A DNA stretch of 64,000 nt from Streptomyces sp. LUP30 (GCF_001746365.1 NZ_MJAJ01000019.1:1-64000), one strand, 5' to 3'; positions 29,379-40,514 are shown, counted from the first letter of the stretch. Translations and numbers: made by a program. The notes: a model not told the origin generated them from the sequence alone.

Positions 29379-30089
29379 TCAGCCGTGCAGCCCGCACTCG
29401 GTCTTGGACCGTCCCGCCCAGCGTCCGGCGCGCGCGTCCTCGCCCTCCAGGACCCGACGGGTGCAGGGGGCGCATCCGACCGACGCGTAGCCGTCCATCA
29501 GCAGGGGGTTGGTCAGCACGCCGTGCTCGGTGACGTAGGCGTCCACGTCGTCCTGCGTCCAGCGGGCGATCGGCGAGACCTTCACCTTCTGCCGCTTCTC
29601 GTCCCAACCGACGACCGGCGTGTTCGCCCGGGTCGGCGATTCGTCGCGCCGCAGGCCGGTGGCCCAGGCCCGGTAGCCCTTGAGCCCCTGCTCCAGCGGC
29701 TGCACCTTGCGCAGCTTGCAGCACAGGTCGGGATCGCGGTCGTGCAGCTTGGGCCCGTACTCGGCGTCCTGCTCGGCGACCGTCTGGCGCGGGGTGAGCG
29801 TGATGACGTTGACGTCCATCACCGCCTCCACCGCGTCCCGGGTGCCGATGGTCTCGGGGAAGTGGTAACCGGTGTCGAGAAAGACGACGTCCACGCCCTT
29901 GAGGACTCGGGACGCCAGGTGCGCCACCACGGCGTCCTCCATCGAGGACGTCACGCAGAACTGCGTGCCGAAGGTGTCCACCGCCCACCGGAGGATCTCC
30001 AGGGCGGAGGCCTCCTCCAGCTCGCGGCCCGCCTGCTCGGCCAGCGCCTTCAACTCGTCGGTCGTCCGGCCTTCCTGAGTGGTCGTCAT
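29379..30089 (-). CDS. cysH: Adenylylsulfate (APS) reductase, Fe-S type, CysH
   Basis: The 236-aa reductase carries both cysteine pairs of [4Fe-4S] assimilatory APS reductases: LCCKLRKV (C123, C124) and GCAPCTR (C206, C209). The catalytic cysteine is in the C-terminal ECGLH (C232). It therefore probably uses APS directly, with thioredoxin as donor, producing sulfite for CysI. ATG 30089 has AGGAGGGG upstream and overlaps the zinc-ribbon gene by 4 bases. Confidence 0.94.
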   Translation of the reverse strand: MTTTQEGRTTDELKALAEQAGRELEEASALEILRWAVDTFGTQFCVTSSMEDAVVAHLASRVLKGVDVVFLDTGYHFPETIGTRDAVEAVMDVNVITLTPRQTVAEQDAEYGPKLHDRDPDLCCKLRKVQPLEQGLKGYRAWATGLRRDESPTRANTPVVGWDEKRQKVKVSPIARWTQDDVDAYVTEHGVLTNPLLMDGYASVGCAPCTRRVLEGEDARAGRWAGRSKTECGLHG

Positions 30090-30270
30090 ATCTCGTCCCC
30101 TCCTGTGTCCGTGCGCTGAACACCCCGAGCGAGCAGCCCGAGGAACTTCAGCTGGAATGCGCGGTTGCATGCCGCGCATTCCCAGGCGCCGTGACCGCCC
30201 TCCAGCGCTTCGCTCGGACGAAGGTCCTCGTCGCCGCAGTAAGGGCAGTAGAAAGGGGCCGCCCGCTCGC

Positions 30271-30274
<4 letters not shown>
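30086..30274 (-). CDS. Small zinc-ribbon protein of the sulfur operon
   Basis: A 62-residue protein coupled on both sides by ATGA overlaps, to cysI upstream and cysH downstream. It has two CxxC pairs, FYCPYCGDEDLRP and WECAACNRAFQLKF, spaced as in rubredoxin-like zinc ribbons. It is a recognisable small partner in actinobacterial cysI-cysH operons. It may assist electron transfer or Fe-S handling for the two reductases; that role is inference. Confidence 0.85.
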
Positions 30275-31968
<1,694 letters not shown>

Positions 31969-32021
31969 GGATGATACGTCCTTCGGGACAGGCGGGAAGC
32001 GGCTCTGACCTGCGCGTACGG

Positions 32022-32053
32022 GCGCATGGAAAAACCGTGCGCATCATTGCGCA
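32022..32053 (-). promoter_or_regulatory. Putative attenuator between leader peptide and cysI
   Basis: On the transcribed strand, TGCGCA (32053-32048) pairs with TGCGCA (32043-32038) across a 4-base loop and is followed by CGG and five U residues (32034-32030). The second arm can instead pair with TGCGC just downstream (32026-32022), giving a mutually exclusive fold. The stem is short (6 bp), so this is a candidate, not a proven attenuator. Confidence 0.4.
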
Positions 32054-32095
32054 GGCGGAAGGCTCTTGCGAAGACGTCGGCAGTGCTGCGGCTCG

Positions 32096-32155
32096 TCAGC
32101 TCGCCGGACAGATGGCGCTGGACATGCGGCCGAGGTCGACGTGCCGCCGACTCAC
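32096..32155 (-). CDS. Putative sulfur-operon leader peptide
   Basis: A 19-codon frame from GTG 32155 encodes (V/M)SRRHVDLGRMSSAICPAS. The RRHVDLxRxxSAICPA pattern is the actinobacterial leader-peptide signature found ahead of sulfur-assimilation genes. It precedes cysI by 127 bases on the same strand. Typical members have a cysteine at the glycine position (HVDLCR); only the later cysteine (AIC) remains here. Ribosome stalling at Cys codons when cysteine is short is the likely control mechanism, by analogy with cysteine-rich leader ORFs in actinobacteria. Confidence 0.8.
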   Translation of the reverse strand: MSRRHVDLGRMSSAICPAS

Positions 32156-32328
32156 CAAGGCAATTCCAGTTCCGGACATGACGAAAGCGTGTCACGGCGA
32201 TCTGGACACAGTCCAGCTTCGTCCGCGATGCGGACACCCTGGTCTCACTCTGCAGGACGAGGTGTCCTCGATCACACGGGCTGCGCGTCGTCTTGTCCGC
32301 GCAGGTCAGAACAGATATGAGCGGCCGG

Positions 32329-32901
32329 TCAGGCGGGAAACGCCCCTGGCCACGGGCCCGGCGCGGACACCTCGGCCTGCAATTCGACCTTGGTGTCGAA
32401 CAGCTTGAAACCGCGCCGCTGATAGTTGTCCATCGCGTGCTCGCCGTCCAGACTGCAGGTGTGCAGCCACACCCGCTTGGTCTGCGGCAGCCCAGGCCAG
32501 CGCTCCGCGAGGTCCCAGGCCCGAGCGGCTCCGAACGACAGCAGACGACCGCCGATCCCCCGCCCGCGGAAGGCGGGGAGCAAGCCGAAGTAGACGATCT
32601 CTACGATGCCGTCGTCCTGCGGCTCCAACTCGGCGTACCCCGCCGGTGTGCCCCGGTCATAGGCGACCCAGGTCTCCACACCTGGGCGCATCAGGTACTC
32701 CTGCCACTGTGCATACGTCCAGTGCAGCCGGTCGATCCAGCGGATGTCCCCGCCGACGGACGCGTACAGAAAACGGCTGAACTCTGGGGAGGGGAACTCG
32801 GAGCGGACGATCCGGACGTCGCCCTCGGGCGCCGTGGCCGGGAGCAGGTCGGTCAGGTCCGTCTGCTCCAGGGACCAGGTCGTCACGGGGATGTTGGCCA
32901 T
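32329..32901 (-). CDS. GNAT-family N-acetyltransferase
   Basis: The 190-aa protein has a GNAT core: TWVAYDRGTPAGYAELEPQ, IVYFGLLPAFRGRGIGGRLL (acetyl-CoA pyrophosphate loop RGRGIG) and a C-terminal YQRRGFKLFDT. Substrate unknown. It follows the secreted-protein gene by 17 bases on the same strand, so the two are probably cotranscribed. Confidence 0.88.
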   Translation of the reverse strand: MANIPVTTWSLEQTDLTDLLPATAPEGDVRIVRSEFPSPEFSRFLYASVGGDIRWIDRLHWTYAQWQEYLMRPGVETWVAYDRGTPAGYAELEPQDDGIVEIVYFGLLPAFRGRGIGGRLLSFGAARAWDLAERWPGLPQTKRVWLHTCSLDGEHAMDNYQRRGFKLFDTKVELQAEVSAPGPWPGAFPA

Positions 32902-32918
32902 GCCCGTCAGGGAACCAT

Positions 32919-34241
32919 CTACTCCGTCGTTCTGTCGATCGAGGCCAGCGGCAGTGCGAAGAGCGCCCGGCCCGACTGGGTCCAGACCTCGCCGGTCGCC
33001 TCCCAATAGGAAAGGGAATCTGTCTGCGGGCTCCAGCAGCTGTGCGTTTCTGCGGCACCGCACACGGCGGCGCCGGAACCCTCGGTTCTGCCGTGCGCCC
33101 CGTCGGCGCCCGTGCTCTGCCGCCACAGCGTTCCGTGCCGGTCGCGCGGACCGGCGGCACGGGTCACATACCACTGCTCCCTGTAGGACAGCACTCCCCG
33201 TACGCCGGTCAGCTTCGTCTCGTACGCCTGCGAGGCGTGGACCCGCCCGGCGTCGTCCGCCCGGAGCAGCCCCGCGTGACCTGGGGCAGTACTGAAGGGG
33301 TAGCGCCACAGGCGGGCTCCCCGGTCGCCGCCGTCGAGGGTCCATTCACCGGCCACCAGGCTGTCCGGCGCCGTGCTGCGGTCCAGGGAAACCGTTGCTG
33401 GGCGCGGTGCGTCCGAGCCGCCGTTCAGTTGGTAGGAGCCGACGGCCGGCAGAACGAAGCGGTAACCGTGTGCCGACCAGCCGCCCGGCACCCGGCCGAT
33501 CGCGTCCCCGGCGACCGTGGCGCGCTGGACGCGGTTCATGTCGTAGACGTAGAGCGCGGCCCGATCCCCGTCGTCGGCGGTGACCAGCAGCTTGTCCTGG
33601 TACCAGACCATCCCGGAGACATGGGAGACCAGCCCTCGGTAGTCACGCCCGCCGTCGACCGGGACCGCGAGCAGCGCCCAGGTGTAAGTGGGGTGGTTCA
33701 GGTCGCCCGCGTTCACGAAGCCGACCCGGGCCAGTCCGTGGTCGGCCGTTGTCCCGCCGGAGCGCGACCAGCCCGAGAGGATCACCCGGTTAGCGCCCCA
33801 GACGCCGTCGTCGTCCGCGTCTCCCGACGTGGTGACCCCGCCCGGCTGCCACCCCTGGGTGTCGTCCGTGTTCCAGCAGTACGCACGCGTGGCCGCGGGG
33901 GTGACCGGCAGTGTCCTGCGCTCGGCGGGCGAGCAGTCGATCGCGTCCCGCAGGGTGCGGTCGGCGTCGTCCAGCACGGCGCTGACGCCGACCGGGGTGC
34001 CCATTCCGGCGGCCAGCCGGTCGAGGGCGGCGCGCGGAACCAGAGTCTCCTTCAACTGCAGTTTTCCGGTCTCGGACGACGTAGCAATCGGTTTCAGACG
34101 TCCCGGGCCGTCATGGGTGACCGTGGCCTGGGAGGCACTGATCATGGTGGCGGCAGCGGTCAGCGCGAGGGCCGTTCCGGACAGAAACGCCCGCAGTGCC
34201 CTGCCTCGCCTACGCCGACGGTGTCGGCCGCGATGTCTCAT
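32919..34241 (-). CDS. Secreted protein of unknown function
   Basis: A 440-aa precursor starting at ATG 34241 behind GGGAGGACGA. A strongly basic n-region (RHRGRHRRRRRGR) precedes a hydrophobic core FLSGTALALTAAATM, giving export by Sec. The body has repeated strand-turn text with W and aromatic positions (LLAVPVDGGRDYRGLVSH, MVWYQDKLLVTADDGDRAALYVYD, VLSYREQWYVTRAAG), suggesting a beta-propeller. No catalytic motif recognised. Confidence 0.75.
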   Translation of the reverse strand: MRHRGRHRRRRRGRALRAFLSGTALALTAAATMISASQATVTHDGPGRLKPIATSSETGKLQLKETLVPRAALDRLAAGMGTPVGVSAVLDDADRTLRDAIDCSPAERRTLPVTPAATRAYCWNTDDTQGWQPGGVTTSGDADDDGVWGANRVILSGWSRSGGTTADHGLARVGFVNAGDLNHPTYTWALLAVPVDGGRDYRGLVSHVSGMVWYQDKLLVTADDGDRAALYVYDMNRVQRATVAGDAIGRVPGGWSAHGYRFVLPAVGSYQLNGGSDAPRPATVSLDRSTAPDSLVAGEWTLDGGDRGARLWRYPFSTAPGHAGLLRADDAGRVHASQAYETKLTGVRGVLSYREQWYVTRAAGPRDRHGTLWRQSTGADGAHGRTEGSGAAVCGAAETHSCWSPQTDSLSYWEATGEVWTQSGRALFALPLASIDRTTE

Positions 34242-34397
34242 TCGTCCTCCCGAGGCGGGCCAACTGCGCCTGGTGATCCACACGTTGACCGAGGAGCAGG
34301 TGGGGTGACCCGTAGGGGATGCTACGGCAGTCGGCCACCGCAGAGGACGAAGACTGCGCAAATATGCGGAAGACGCCACCGGACGAGCGCCGGTACG

Positions 34398-35693
34398 TCA
34401 TCGTTGCTGCGGCGACGACATCCGGTTCCTCACCACTGCGGGCGCGGTCGAATGGGGCAACAGGTCCGGTGGATCGGTCGGTAGCTGCATCTCGACCTCG
34501 ACACCCTCGCAGAAACGATACGGCCGGTGTTCCAGTAAGCCTCCCAAATACCGTCGCACCCGGGACATCTCCGCGCGCACCGTCACCGTCCTGGCCGGGT
34601 CGCCGAACATGTCCTCGGCCAGTTCCGCCGCGCTGCGGCCACCGTGGTGGGCAGCCAGCAGATACAGCAACTCGGCGTGACGGGGACTCAGTTCGTGGGA
34701 CCACGAGCCCGCGTTCCCCGACACCGTCACCGACCAGCGCCGGGACCGGGTCAGGTCCAGCACGATCCGCGTCGCGTCGCGCGGCATCGGCTCGGCGGCC
34801 TCGTCCACCGACCGCACCAACCACCCGCCGGCCAGTGGCTCGATCGAGCACACCCCGAACGCCGGCAGCCATCGACGGCCCGGCGAAGGCGACTTGGGCA
34901 GCGCGACCCGGCTCGCGTACGGCATCCCCGTCACCGCCGCCGTCCAGCCGTCCGCGTCCACCGCCGCGGCCCGGCCGCCCAGACGGGCCAGCACCGGCGC
35001 CGCCACCGCACGCAACCGCTCCAATGCACCCAGATGCTTCTCGCGCAGCCCGGCCTCGGCGAGTTTCGCCACGGAATCGACCCAGGCGAGGGTGGCCGGG
35101 TGCATCGTCTCCAGTGGCCCGCTGACGTCGACCACGCCCAGCAGCCTGCCGTTGCGCGGGTCGGTGATCGGAGCGCCCGCGCAGGTCCAGGCCGCGTGCG
35201 AGCGTACGAAGTGCTCGGCGGCGAAGACCTGCACGGGCCGGCGTACCACCGCCGGCGTCCCCACGCCGTTGGTGCCGACCACGGCCTCGCCCCAGTCCGC
35301 CCCCAGTTCAAAACCGAGCCCGTCGGCCTTGCGCAGCACCGGACTGCAGCCCTCCCGCCACAGCACCCGACCTTCAGCGTCGGCGACGACCATGATGTGG
35401 TGGGCCACGTCCGCGACCGACAGCAGCCCTTCGCGCAGCACCGGAAGCACCTCTCGTAACGGCGACTCCTCGCGCCGTCGCCGCACCTCGTCGGAACTGA
35501 GCAGGCCGGATCTGAAACCGTGTTCCGGATCGACGCCGCTGCGCAGCATGCGCTCCCACGACTGCTCGATCACCGGGCGCGGCGCCACCCGCGCTCGCTG
35601 CCCGGCCAGCCGGGCGTCGCGTACCTCGTTGAGCACCCGCGCCGCCCGTGCGGCGTCGACGGCCGCGAGCTGCGGCACGTTCATCGGTGGCAT
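34398..35693 (-). CDS. GAF-domain transcriptional regulator
   Basis: About 431 aa from ATG 35693, with GGGAGG upstream; an ATG three codons later is equally possible. The N-terminal half is an AcoR-like sensor: VIEQSWERMLRSGVDPEHGF, VADAEGRVLWREG and ADWGEAVVGTNGVGTPAVVR, a GAF-type ligand pocket. The C-terminal region (SPRHAELLYLLAAHHGGRSA with VTVRAEMSRVRRYLGGLL) reads as a winged-helix DNA-binding domain rather than the AAA+/Fis output of true AcoR, so it would act on ordinary promoters. Related actinobacterial genes neighbour dehydrogenases; here the upstream neighbour is an acyl-CoA dehydrogenase. Confidence 0.7.
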   Translation of the reverse strand: MPPMNVPQLAAVDAARAARVLNEVRDARLAGQRARVAPRPVIEQSWERMLRSGVDPEHGFRSGLLSSDEVRRRREESPLREVLPVLREGLLSVADVAHHIMVVADAEGRVLWREGCSPVLRKADGLGFELGADWGEAVVGTNGVGTPAVVRRPVQVFAAEHFVRSHAAWTCAGAPITDPRNGRLLGVVDVSGPLETMHPATLAWVDSVAKLAEAGLREKHLGALERLRAVAAPVLARLGGRAAAVDADGWTAAVTGMPYASRVALPKSPSPGRRWLPAFGVCSIEPLAGGWLVRSVDEAAEPMPRDATRIVLDLTRSRRWSVTVSGNAGSWSHELSPRHAELLYLLAAHHGGRSAAELAEDMFGDPARTVTVRAEMSRVRRYLGGLLEHRPYRFCEGVEVEMQLPTDPPDLLPHSTAPAVVRNRMSSPQQR

Positions 35694-36026
35694 CACCACT
35701 GGGCCTCCCGGGGGCGTACAGGCCGACGACCGGATGTCAAGTTGTTGCGCCGACTGTTTCCGGTCTTGCTGAAGGCCACCATCTTGCCGTCCACGCGTGC
35801 CGGAGGGGCATAGTCCGGTCACAACCGCTGGACACGTTGCAACCCCCTGCAACCCTGGTGAATGTCCACAGACTGTTTGAAACTTGAGTCACGCCGTCCC
35901 GAACGGCGATTCTGGCCTCGCAGGGCCAATGCAGCGGGGGTGGTGCCGTGTCGGCGCGGCACCACCCCCGCTTCCTGATTCCTCGGTTTCCCGCGACTTT
36001 CTATGAGTCTTCGCAGGTCGGGGCTG
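35694..36026. other. Regulatory gap upstream of the GAF regulator
   Basis: Holds the promoter region of the GAF regulator and the terminator of the acyl-CoA dehydrogenase gene; no coding frame is supported. Confidence 0.45.
35934..35971 (-). terminator. Terminator of the acyl-CoA dehydrogenase gene
   Basis: Perfect 15-bp stem (35934-35948 with 35957-35971, GCGGGGGTGGTGCCG and its complement) around an 8-base loop, 55 bases past the stop codon. Confidence 0.8.
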
Positions 36027-37676
36027 TCACGACCGAGGCGCGGCCCGTTCGACGATCGACGCCAGGTCCAGACTGTGCGGCAGGGTTCCGAAAGCCGCGC
36101 CCCCGTCCCCGCCCAGCCGCGAGGCACAGAACGCGTCGGCGACCTCCGGCGGCCCGAATCGTACGAGCAGCGCACCCTGGAGCACCAGTGCGAACCGCTC
36201 CGCCAACCGCCGGGCCCGCCCCTCGGCCCCGTCCAGATCGGCCAAGTCCGTCAGCAGGCCCTTGATCGCGCCGTCCAACCGGTGATCGGCTCCGCGCGCG
36301 TGGCCCACCTCCTGCAGATAGGCGTTCAGCGCCTGCGGCTCACGTTGCAGGGCCCGCAACACATCCAGGGCCTGGACGTTGCCCGCCCCCTCCCATACCG
36401 AGTTCAGCGGCGACTCGCGTACGAGTCGGGGCATTCCCGACTCTTCGACGTAACCGTTTCCCCCCAGGCACTCCGACGCCTCGACCGTCACCGGAGCGCA
36501 GCGCTTGGTCACCCAGTACTTGGCCGCCGGTACCGCGATCCGCAACAGCGCACGCTCCTGCTCGCCGCCGTCGTCGTAGGCCGCGGCCAGTCGCAACGCA
36601 AGCGCGGTCGCCGCCTCCGACTCCAGCGCGAGGTCGGCCAGAACGTTGCGCATCAACGCCTTGTCGACCAGCTTTCCGCCGAACGCCTCACGGTAGGTGC
36701 AGTGATGGATCGCCTGCGCCACCGCCTGCCGCATCAACCCCGCAGACCCCAGCACGCAGTCCACCCGGGTCGCCGCCACCATGTCGATGATGGTGCGCAC
36801 CCCGCGACCCTCCTCACCGACGCGGCGCGCCCACGTCCCGTCGAACTCGACCTCGCTGGAGGCGTTGGACCGGTTCCCCAGTTTGTCCTTGAGTCGCTGG
36901 AGACGGAAAACGTTACGGGTACCGTCTTCGAGAACTCGCGGAATCAGGAAACACGTGAGCCCTCCCGCGCCCGCCGAAGAGGTCGCCTGGGCCAGCACCA
37001 GGAACCCGTCCGACATCGGAGCCGAACAGAACCATTTGTGCCCGGTCAGCTCGTACGTCCCGTCCTCGGCGAGCGGAGTGGCGGCCGTCGTGTTCGCCCG
37101 GACGTCGCTGCCGCCCTGTTTCTCCGTCATCCCCATCCCGAACAGCGCGCCGGCCTTCAGACGGGCGGGACGCAGTTCACGGTCGTAGATCGTGGACGTC
37201 AGCCGTGGCTCCCACTCGGCGGCGAGCTCCGGGTCGGCGCGCAACGCAGGCACCGCGGCGTGGGTCATCGACAGCGGACAGCAATTGCCCGCGTCCACCT
37301 GCGTCCACACCAGGAACCCGGCCGCTCGCCGCACATGCCCTCCCGGCCTCGCCCAGGCGGCCGTCAAATGGGCCCCTACGCCTTTGCCGAGCAATCGGTG
37401 CCATGCCGGATGGAAGTCGACCTCGTCGATGCGATGGCCGTGACGGTCGTGGGTGCGCAGTCTCGGCGGGTGCTCGTCGGCCTGCACCGCCCACTCCTGG
37501 GCCTGCGCGGATCCGGCCGCCCGTCCGAGCGCCGACAACTCTCCGCGCGCCTCATCGATCAGCCCCGGATCCAGGTGCCGTTCCACGGCCTCCACCAGAG
37601 CCTGGTCGGTGCCGTAGACGTCGTACCCGGTCAGGGGTGGGGGCTGGTTGGTCACGGTGTGCGTGCTGCCTGCCAT
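36027..37676 (-). CDS. AidB-like acyl-CoA dehydrogenase
   Basis: The 549-aa flavoprotein resembles AidB rather than ordinary short acyl-CoA dehydrogenases. The FAD/substrate motif is GALFGMGMTEKQGGSDVRAN, with YELTGHKWFCSAPMSDGFLV and CLGGNGYVEESGMPRLVRES near the C-terminus. AidB binds DNA and FAD in the adaptive response to alkylation; actinobacterial homologues are annotated as isovaleryl-CoA-like dehydrogenases. The GNGY stretch is spelled GGAAACGGTTAC, one of the iterated palindromes. Confidence 0.88.
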   Translation of the reverse strand: MAGSTHTVTNQPPPLTGYDVYGTDQALVEAVERHLDPGLIDEARGELSALGRAAGSAQAQEWAVQADEHPPRLRTHDRHGHRIDEVDFHPAWHRLLGKGVGAHLTAAWARPGGHVRRAAGFLVWTQVDAGNCCPLSMTHAAVPALRADPELAAEWEPRLTSTIYDRELRPARLKAGALFGMGMTEKQGGSDVRANTTAATPLAEDGTYELTGHKWFCSAPMSDGFLVLAQATSSAGAGGLTCFLIPRVLEDGTRNVFRLQRLKDKLGNRSNASSEVEFDGTWARRVGEEGRGVRTIIDMVAATRVDCVLGSAGLMRQAVAQAIHHCTYREAFGGKLVDKALMRNVLADLALESEAATALALRLAAAYDDGGEQERALLRIAVPAAKYWVTKRCAPVTVEASECLGGNGYVEESGMPRLVRESPLNSVWEGAGNVQALDVLRALQREPQALNAYLQEVGHARGADHRLDGAIKGLLTDLADLDGAEGRARRLAERFALVLQGALLVRFGPPEVADAFCASRLGGDGGAAFGTLPHSLDLASIVERAAPRS

Positions 37677-37798
37677 AGCCCGAACCTACCCCCGGGTACG
37701 GCGGTCATGGCCGTTCGAAGCCCGCGCCGCCTTCCCCGACCCGGTGAAGCTGCCCGCCGGAGGTGAGGGCGACCCCGAACGGCGGATACCTTTAGGGC

Positions 37799-38980
37799 GT
37801 GCAGCCAGCAAGTCACTCACCCGAGCAACCCGGGAGCCCCACCGGGCGTCTCCACCGGGCGCGTGCCCTTTACCGGAACGTCTCCAAGCGGCGGACCGCC
37901 TGGCTGCTGTTGAAGGACACCGTCAATTCCTGCGTCGAGTACCGCATCCTCGGACTCGCTGCTGAAGCCGCTTTCTTCACGTTGCTGTCCGTGCCTCCAC
38001 TGCTGCTCAGCCTGATCGGCCTGCTCGGCTACGTCGACGACTGGACCGGCACGGACACCATCACCAGCCTGGAGACCAACCTCATCGAGGCCTCCCGCAC
38101 GGTGCTGTCCGACAAAGGCGTACGAGAGATCGCCCAGCCGATCCTCGACGACGTGCTGAAGGGCGGCCGTCCAGATGTCATCTCCATCGGTTTCCTGTTC
38201 GCCCTGTGGTCCGGATCGCGCGCCGTAAACGTTTTCATCGACACCATCACCGTGATGTACGGCCTCGACGGCGTGCGCGGCATTGTCAAGACGCGACTGG
38301 TGGCGTTTCTGCTCTTCGTCGCAGCCCTGCTGATCGGCTCGGTCGCGCTGCCGCTGATGGTCGCGGGACCGGACGCTGTGGTGCGGATCGTGCCGTGGTC
38401 GGCGACCGTCGTACAGGTGCTCTACTGGCCGGTGGTGATCGTCCTGTCGGTGGCCTTCCTGACCACGCTCTACCACGTCTCCGTACCCGTGCGCTCACCG
38501 TGGATCGAGGACGTTCCCGGCGCCCTCGTCGCCCTCGCCATGTGGGTGCTGGGCAGTTTCCTGCTGCGGATCTATCTGACGAGCACGATCGAGGGCGCCA
38601 CCATCTACGGCTCCCTCGCCGCCGCCGTCGCCGTCCTGCTCTGGATCGGCGTGTCCGCCTTCGCCGTGCTGGTGGGGGCTGCCGTCAACGCGGCGATCGA
38701 CCGGGTCTGGCCGGCCGCCGCGACGGCCGCCGCCCGTGCCGCCAACGAACGGCTGCGCCAGGAGGAGGCCGCGGAGTACGTCGCCCGCATGGCCGCGGCC
38801 CGTGCGCACCAGGATGACGACCCGGACGATCCCGACATGCCGTCCGAGTTCCCTGAGAGGTGGTCCCGCTTCCTTCCGCCGGAAGACGTGACGGGACGGT
38901 TCCGCGCGCACGTGAAGAGCTCCCCGAAAACGAACGGCACGGACGACGGAGATGATGAGGACGAGCCTCCGCAGAAGTGA
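37799..38980 (+). CDS. YihY/virulence factor BrkB family membrane protein
   Basis: A 393-aa inner-membrane protein with the YihY/BrkB signature AAFFTLLSVPPLLLSLIGLL, central FLFALWSGSRAVNVFIDTI and IYGSLAAAVAVLLWIGVSAF. The C-terminal tail is charged and rich in D/E (DDDPDDPDMP, DDGDDEDEPPQK). Start is GTG 37799 with no ribosome-binding site visible, consistent with a leaderless message. A GTAAACGTTTTC palindrome inside the gene is encoded with the uncommon codons GTA and GTT. Function of the family is unsettled. Confidence 0.88.
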   Translation: MQPASHSPEQPGSPTGRLHRARALYRNVSKRRTAWLLLKDTVNSCVEYRILGLAAEAAFFTLLSVPPLLLSLIGLLGYVDDWTGTDTITSLETNLIEASRTVLSDKGVREIAQPILDDVLKGGRPDVISIGFLFALWSGSRAVNVFIDTITVMYGLDGVRGIVKTRLVAFLLFVAALLIGSVALPLMVAGPDAVVRIVPWSATVVQVLYWPVVIVLSVAFLTTLYHVSVPVRSPWIEDVPGALVALAMWVLGSFLLRIYLTSTIEGATIYGSLAAAVAVLLWIGVSAFAVLVGAAVNAAIDRVWPAAATAAARAANERLRQEEAAEYVARMAAARAHQDDDPDDPDMPSEFPERWSRFLPPEDVTGRFRAHVKSSPKTNGTDDGDDEDEPPQK

Positions 38981-39152
38981 TCTTTCGGTGATGCGGCGGG
39001 CCCGACCGAGAGCGCGGGGTACGGCGAGACCGGGAAGGACGAAGCCGAGAAATGACACGGCAAATGCGCAGCACGACGCGGTAAGGCACAGCGAAGATCA
39101 GTAGAGGCTGGCAGACACGTGTTGCGCTTGTCCGCGGCGTAGGCTGGCGTGC

Positions 39153-39827
39153 GTGTACGAGGAGCGGGCCTCCCGGCTGAGCGGGGCGGTGGTGTGGACG
39201 AACAGACCGTCGACGCAACCCGTCGTTCGTCCCGTGCTGCCTGATGGCTGCATGGACCTGCTGTGGAGCGAGGGCAAGCTGCTGGTCGCAGGACCGGACA
39301 CCCGGGCCTACGTTCCTGAAGGCCCCTCCGCCTTCTGGTCAGGCATTCGTTTCTTCCCCGGCACCGCGCCAGCCCTCCTCGGCGTACCGGCCCACGAACT
39401 GCGCAACCGACGGGTGCAGTTGGCCGACCTGTGGCCGGCGCGTGAGGTGCGCCGCTTGAGCGACCGAATCGCTGCCGTACCGCACCCTGCGTCCGCCCTG
39501 GAGGCGCTGGCACTGGAGCGTGCCGAGCCACCCGGGGCCGCATTGCGCAGGCTGGTCTCCGCCCTTGCCGCAGGCCGTCCCGTGGCCGCGACAGCCGACG
39601 AACTCGGTTTCGGTGCACGCCAGTTGTATCGACATTCCCTGGTCGCGTTCGGCTACGGCCCCAAGACGCTGGCCCGGATCCTGCGCCTGCAACGGGCGCT
39701 CGCTCTTGCTCGCTCCGGCGTTCCGTCCGCGGAGACGGCGGCGAGGTCCGGTTACGCGGACCAAGCCCACCTGTCGCGGGACGTACGGGAGTTCACCGGT
39801 CAGACGCTCGGATCACTGCTGCGCTAG
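39153..39827 (+). CDS. AraC-family transcriptional regulator
   Basis: The 224-aa regulator has an N-terminal effector region (VLPDGCMDLLWSEGKLLVAG) of the type common in short actinobacterial AraC proteins. Its C-terminal double helix-turn-helix is ATADELGFGARQLYRHSL and AETAARSGYADQAHLSRDV. GTG start at 39153. It is convergent with a VOC-domain gene that could be its functional partner; such AraC/VOC pairs are frequent. Confidence 0.85.
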   Translation: MYEERASRLSGAVVWTNRPSTQPVVRPVLPDGCMDLLWSEGKLLVAGPDTRAYVPEGPSAFWSGIRFFPGTAPALLGVPAHELRNRRVQLADLWPAREVRRLSDRIAAVPHPASALEALALERAEPPGAALRRLVSALAAGRPVAATADELGFGARQLYRHSLVAFGYGPKTLARILRLQRALALARSGVPSAETAARSGYADQAHLSRDVREFTGQTLGSLLR

Positions 39828-39932
39828 CAGTACGACTCAGCCGGTTGGTCCAGGCCGGACTGCCGCAGGGCGGACCAGTTCGCCCCTGCAGCCGCGTGCA
39901 GCGGGCGCGGGACCTTTTGGCGCGCGGTCCGG

Positions 39933-40328
39933 CTACTCGGGCAGCGGCGCGAACAGATCGACGCCGTTGCCGTCGGGATCGAGCACAACGGCGTACCGCT
40001 GGCCCCAGAAGGCGTCCCACGGCTTCAGCTCCCCGTTGTGGCCGGCGCCCACCAGTTCTTCGTACAACGTGTCGACCTCGCCGGGTGTGTCGCAGCGCAT
40101 CGCGAGAGAGCTGCGGCCGCCTCCGGACGGTGGCTGCCAACGAGGATGGAACGAGCGGACGGTGTCCTCGGTGTCGAGCAGCAGCCGCAGCCCACCCGGA
40201 AGCTGGGCCTCGGTGTGTGGTTCCCGCTCGGCGCCTTCGGGGAAGACGAACCCGAGTCGGCGGTAGAAGGCGACGGAGGCGGCCATGTCGGAGACGACCA
40301 GGCCGATGGCATCGAAACGTGGGCTCAT
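39933..40328 (-). CDS. VOC-family (glyoxalase/bleomycin-resistance fold) protein
   Basis: The 131-aa single-domain VOC protein reads FDAIGLVVSDMAASVAFYRR, then an LRLLLDTEDTVRSFHP strand and the closing VVLDPDGNGVDLFAP with a metal-ligand-type acidic residue. Substrate unknown. About 100 bases separate the two convergent stops. Confidence 0.88.
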   Translation of the reverse strand: MSPRFDAIGLVVSDMAASVAFYRRLGFVFPEGAEREPHTEAQLPGGLRLLLDTEDTVRSFHPRWQPPSGGGRSSLAMRCDTPGEVDTLYEELVGAGHNGELKPWDAFWGQRYAVVLDPDGNGVDLFAPLPE

Positions 40329-40514
40329 GCGGCCACCGTAAGCAAGTCAGGTGTAACCGGTCTTGAAAGAAACGGACACGTCAGCCACTGAAGCCACTGA
40401 CGTGGTTTTGACCCCACGCAGAGTGAGCCCACCCCGGGCCTGCCCTCGGCTTGCTGCTGATTCCCCGTTACGACAAACTCGCCGTCGCTTCGAAGCGACC
40501 GTGCTGGTCGCACC

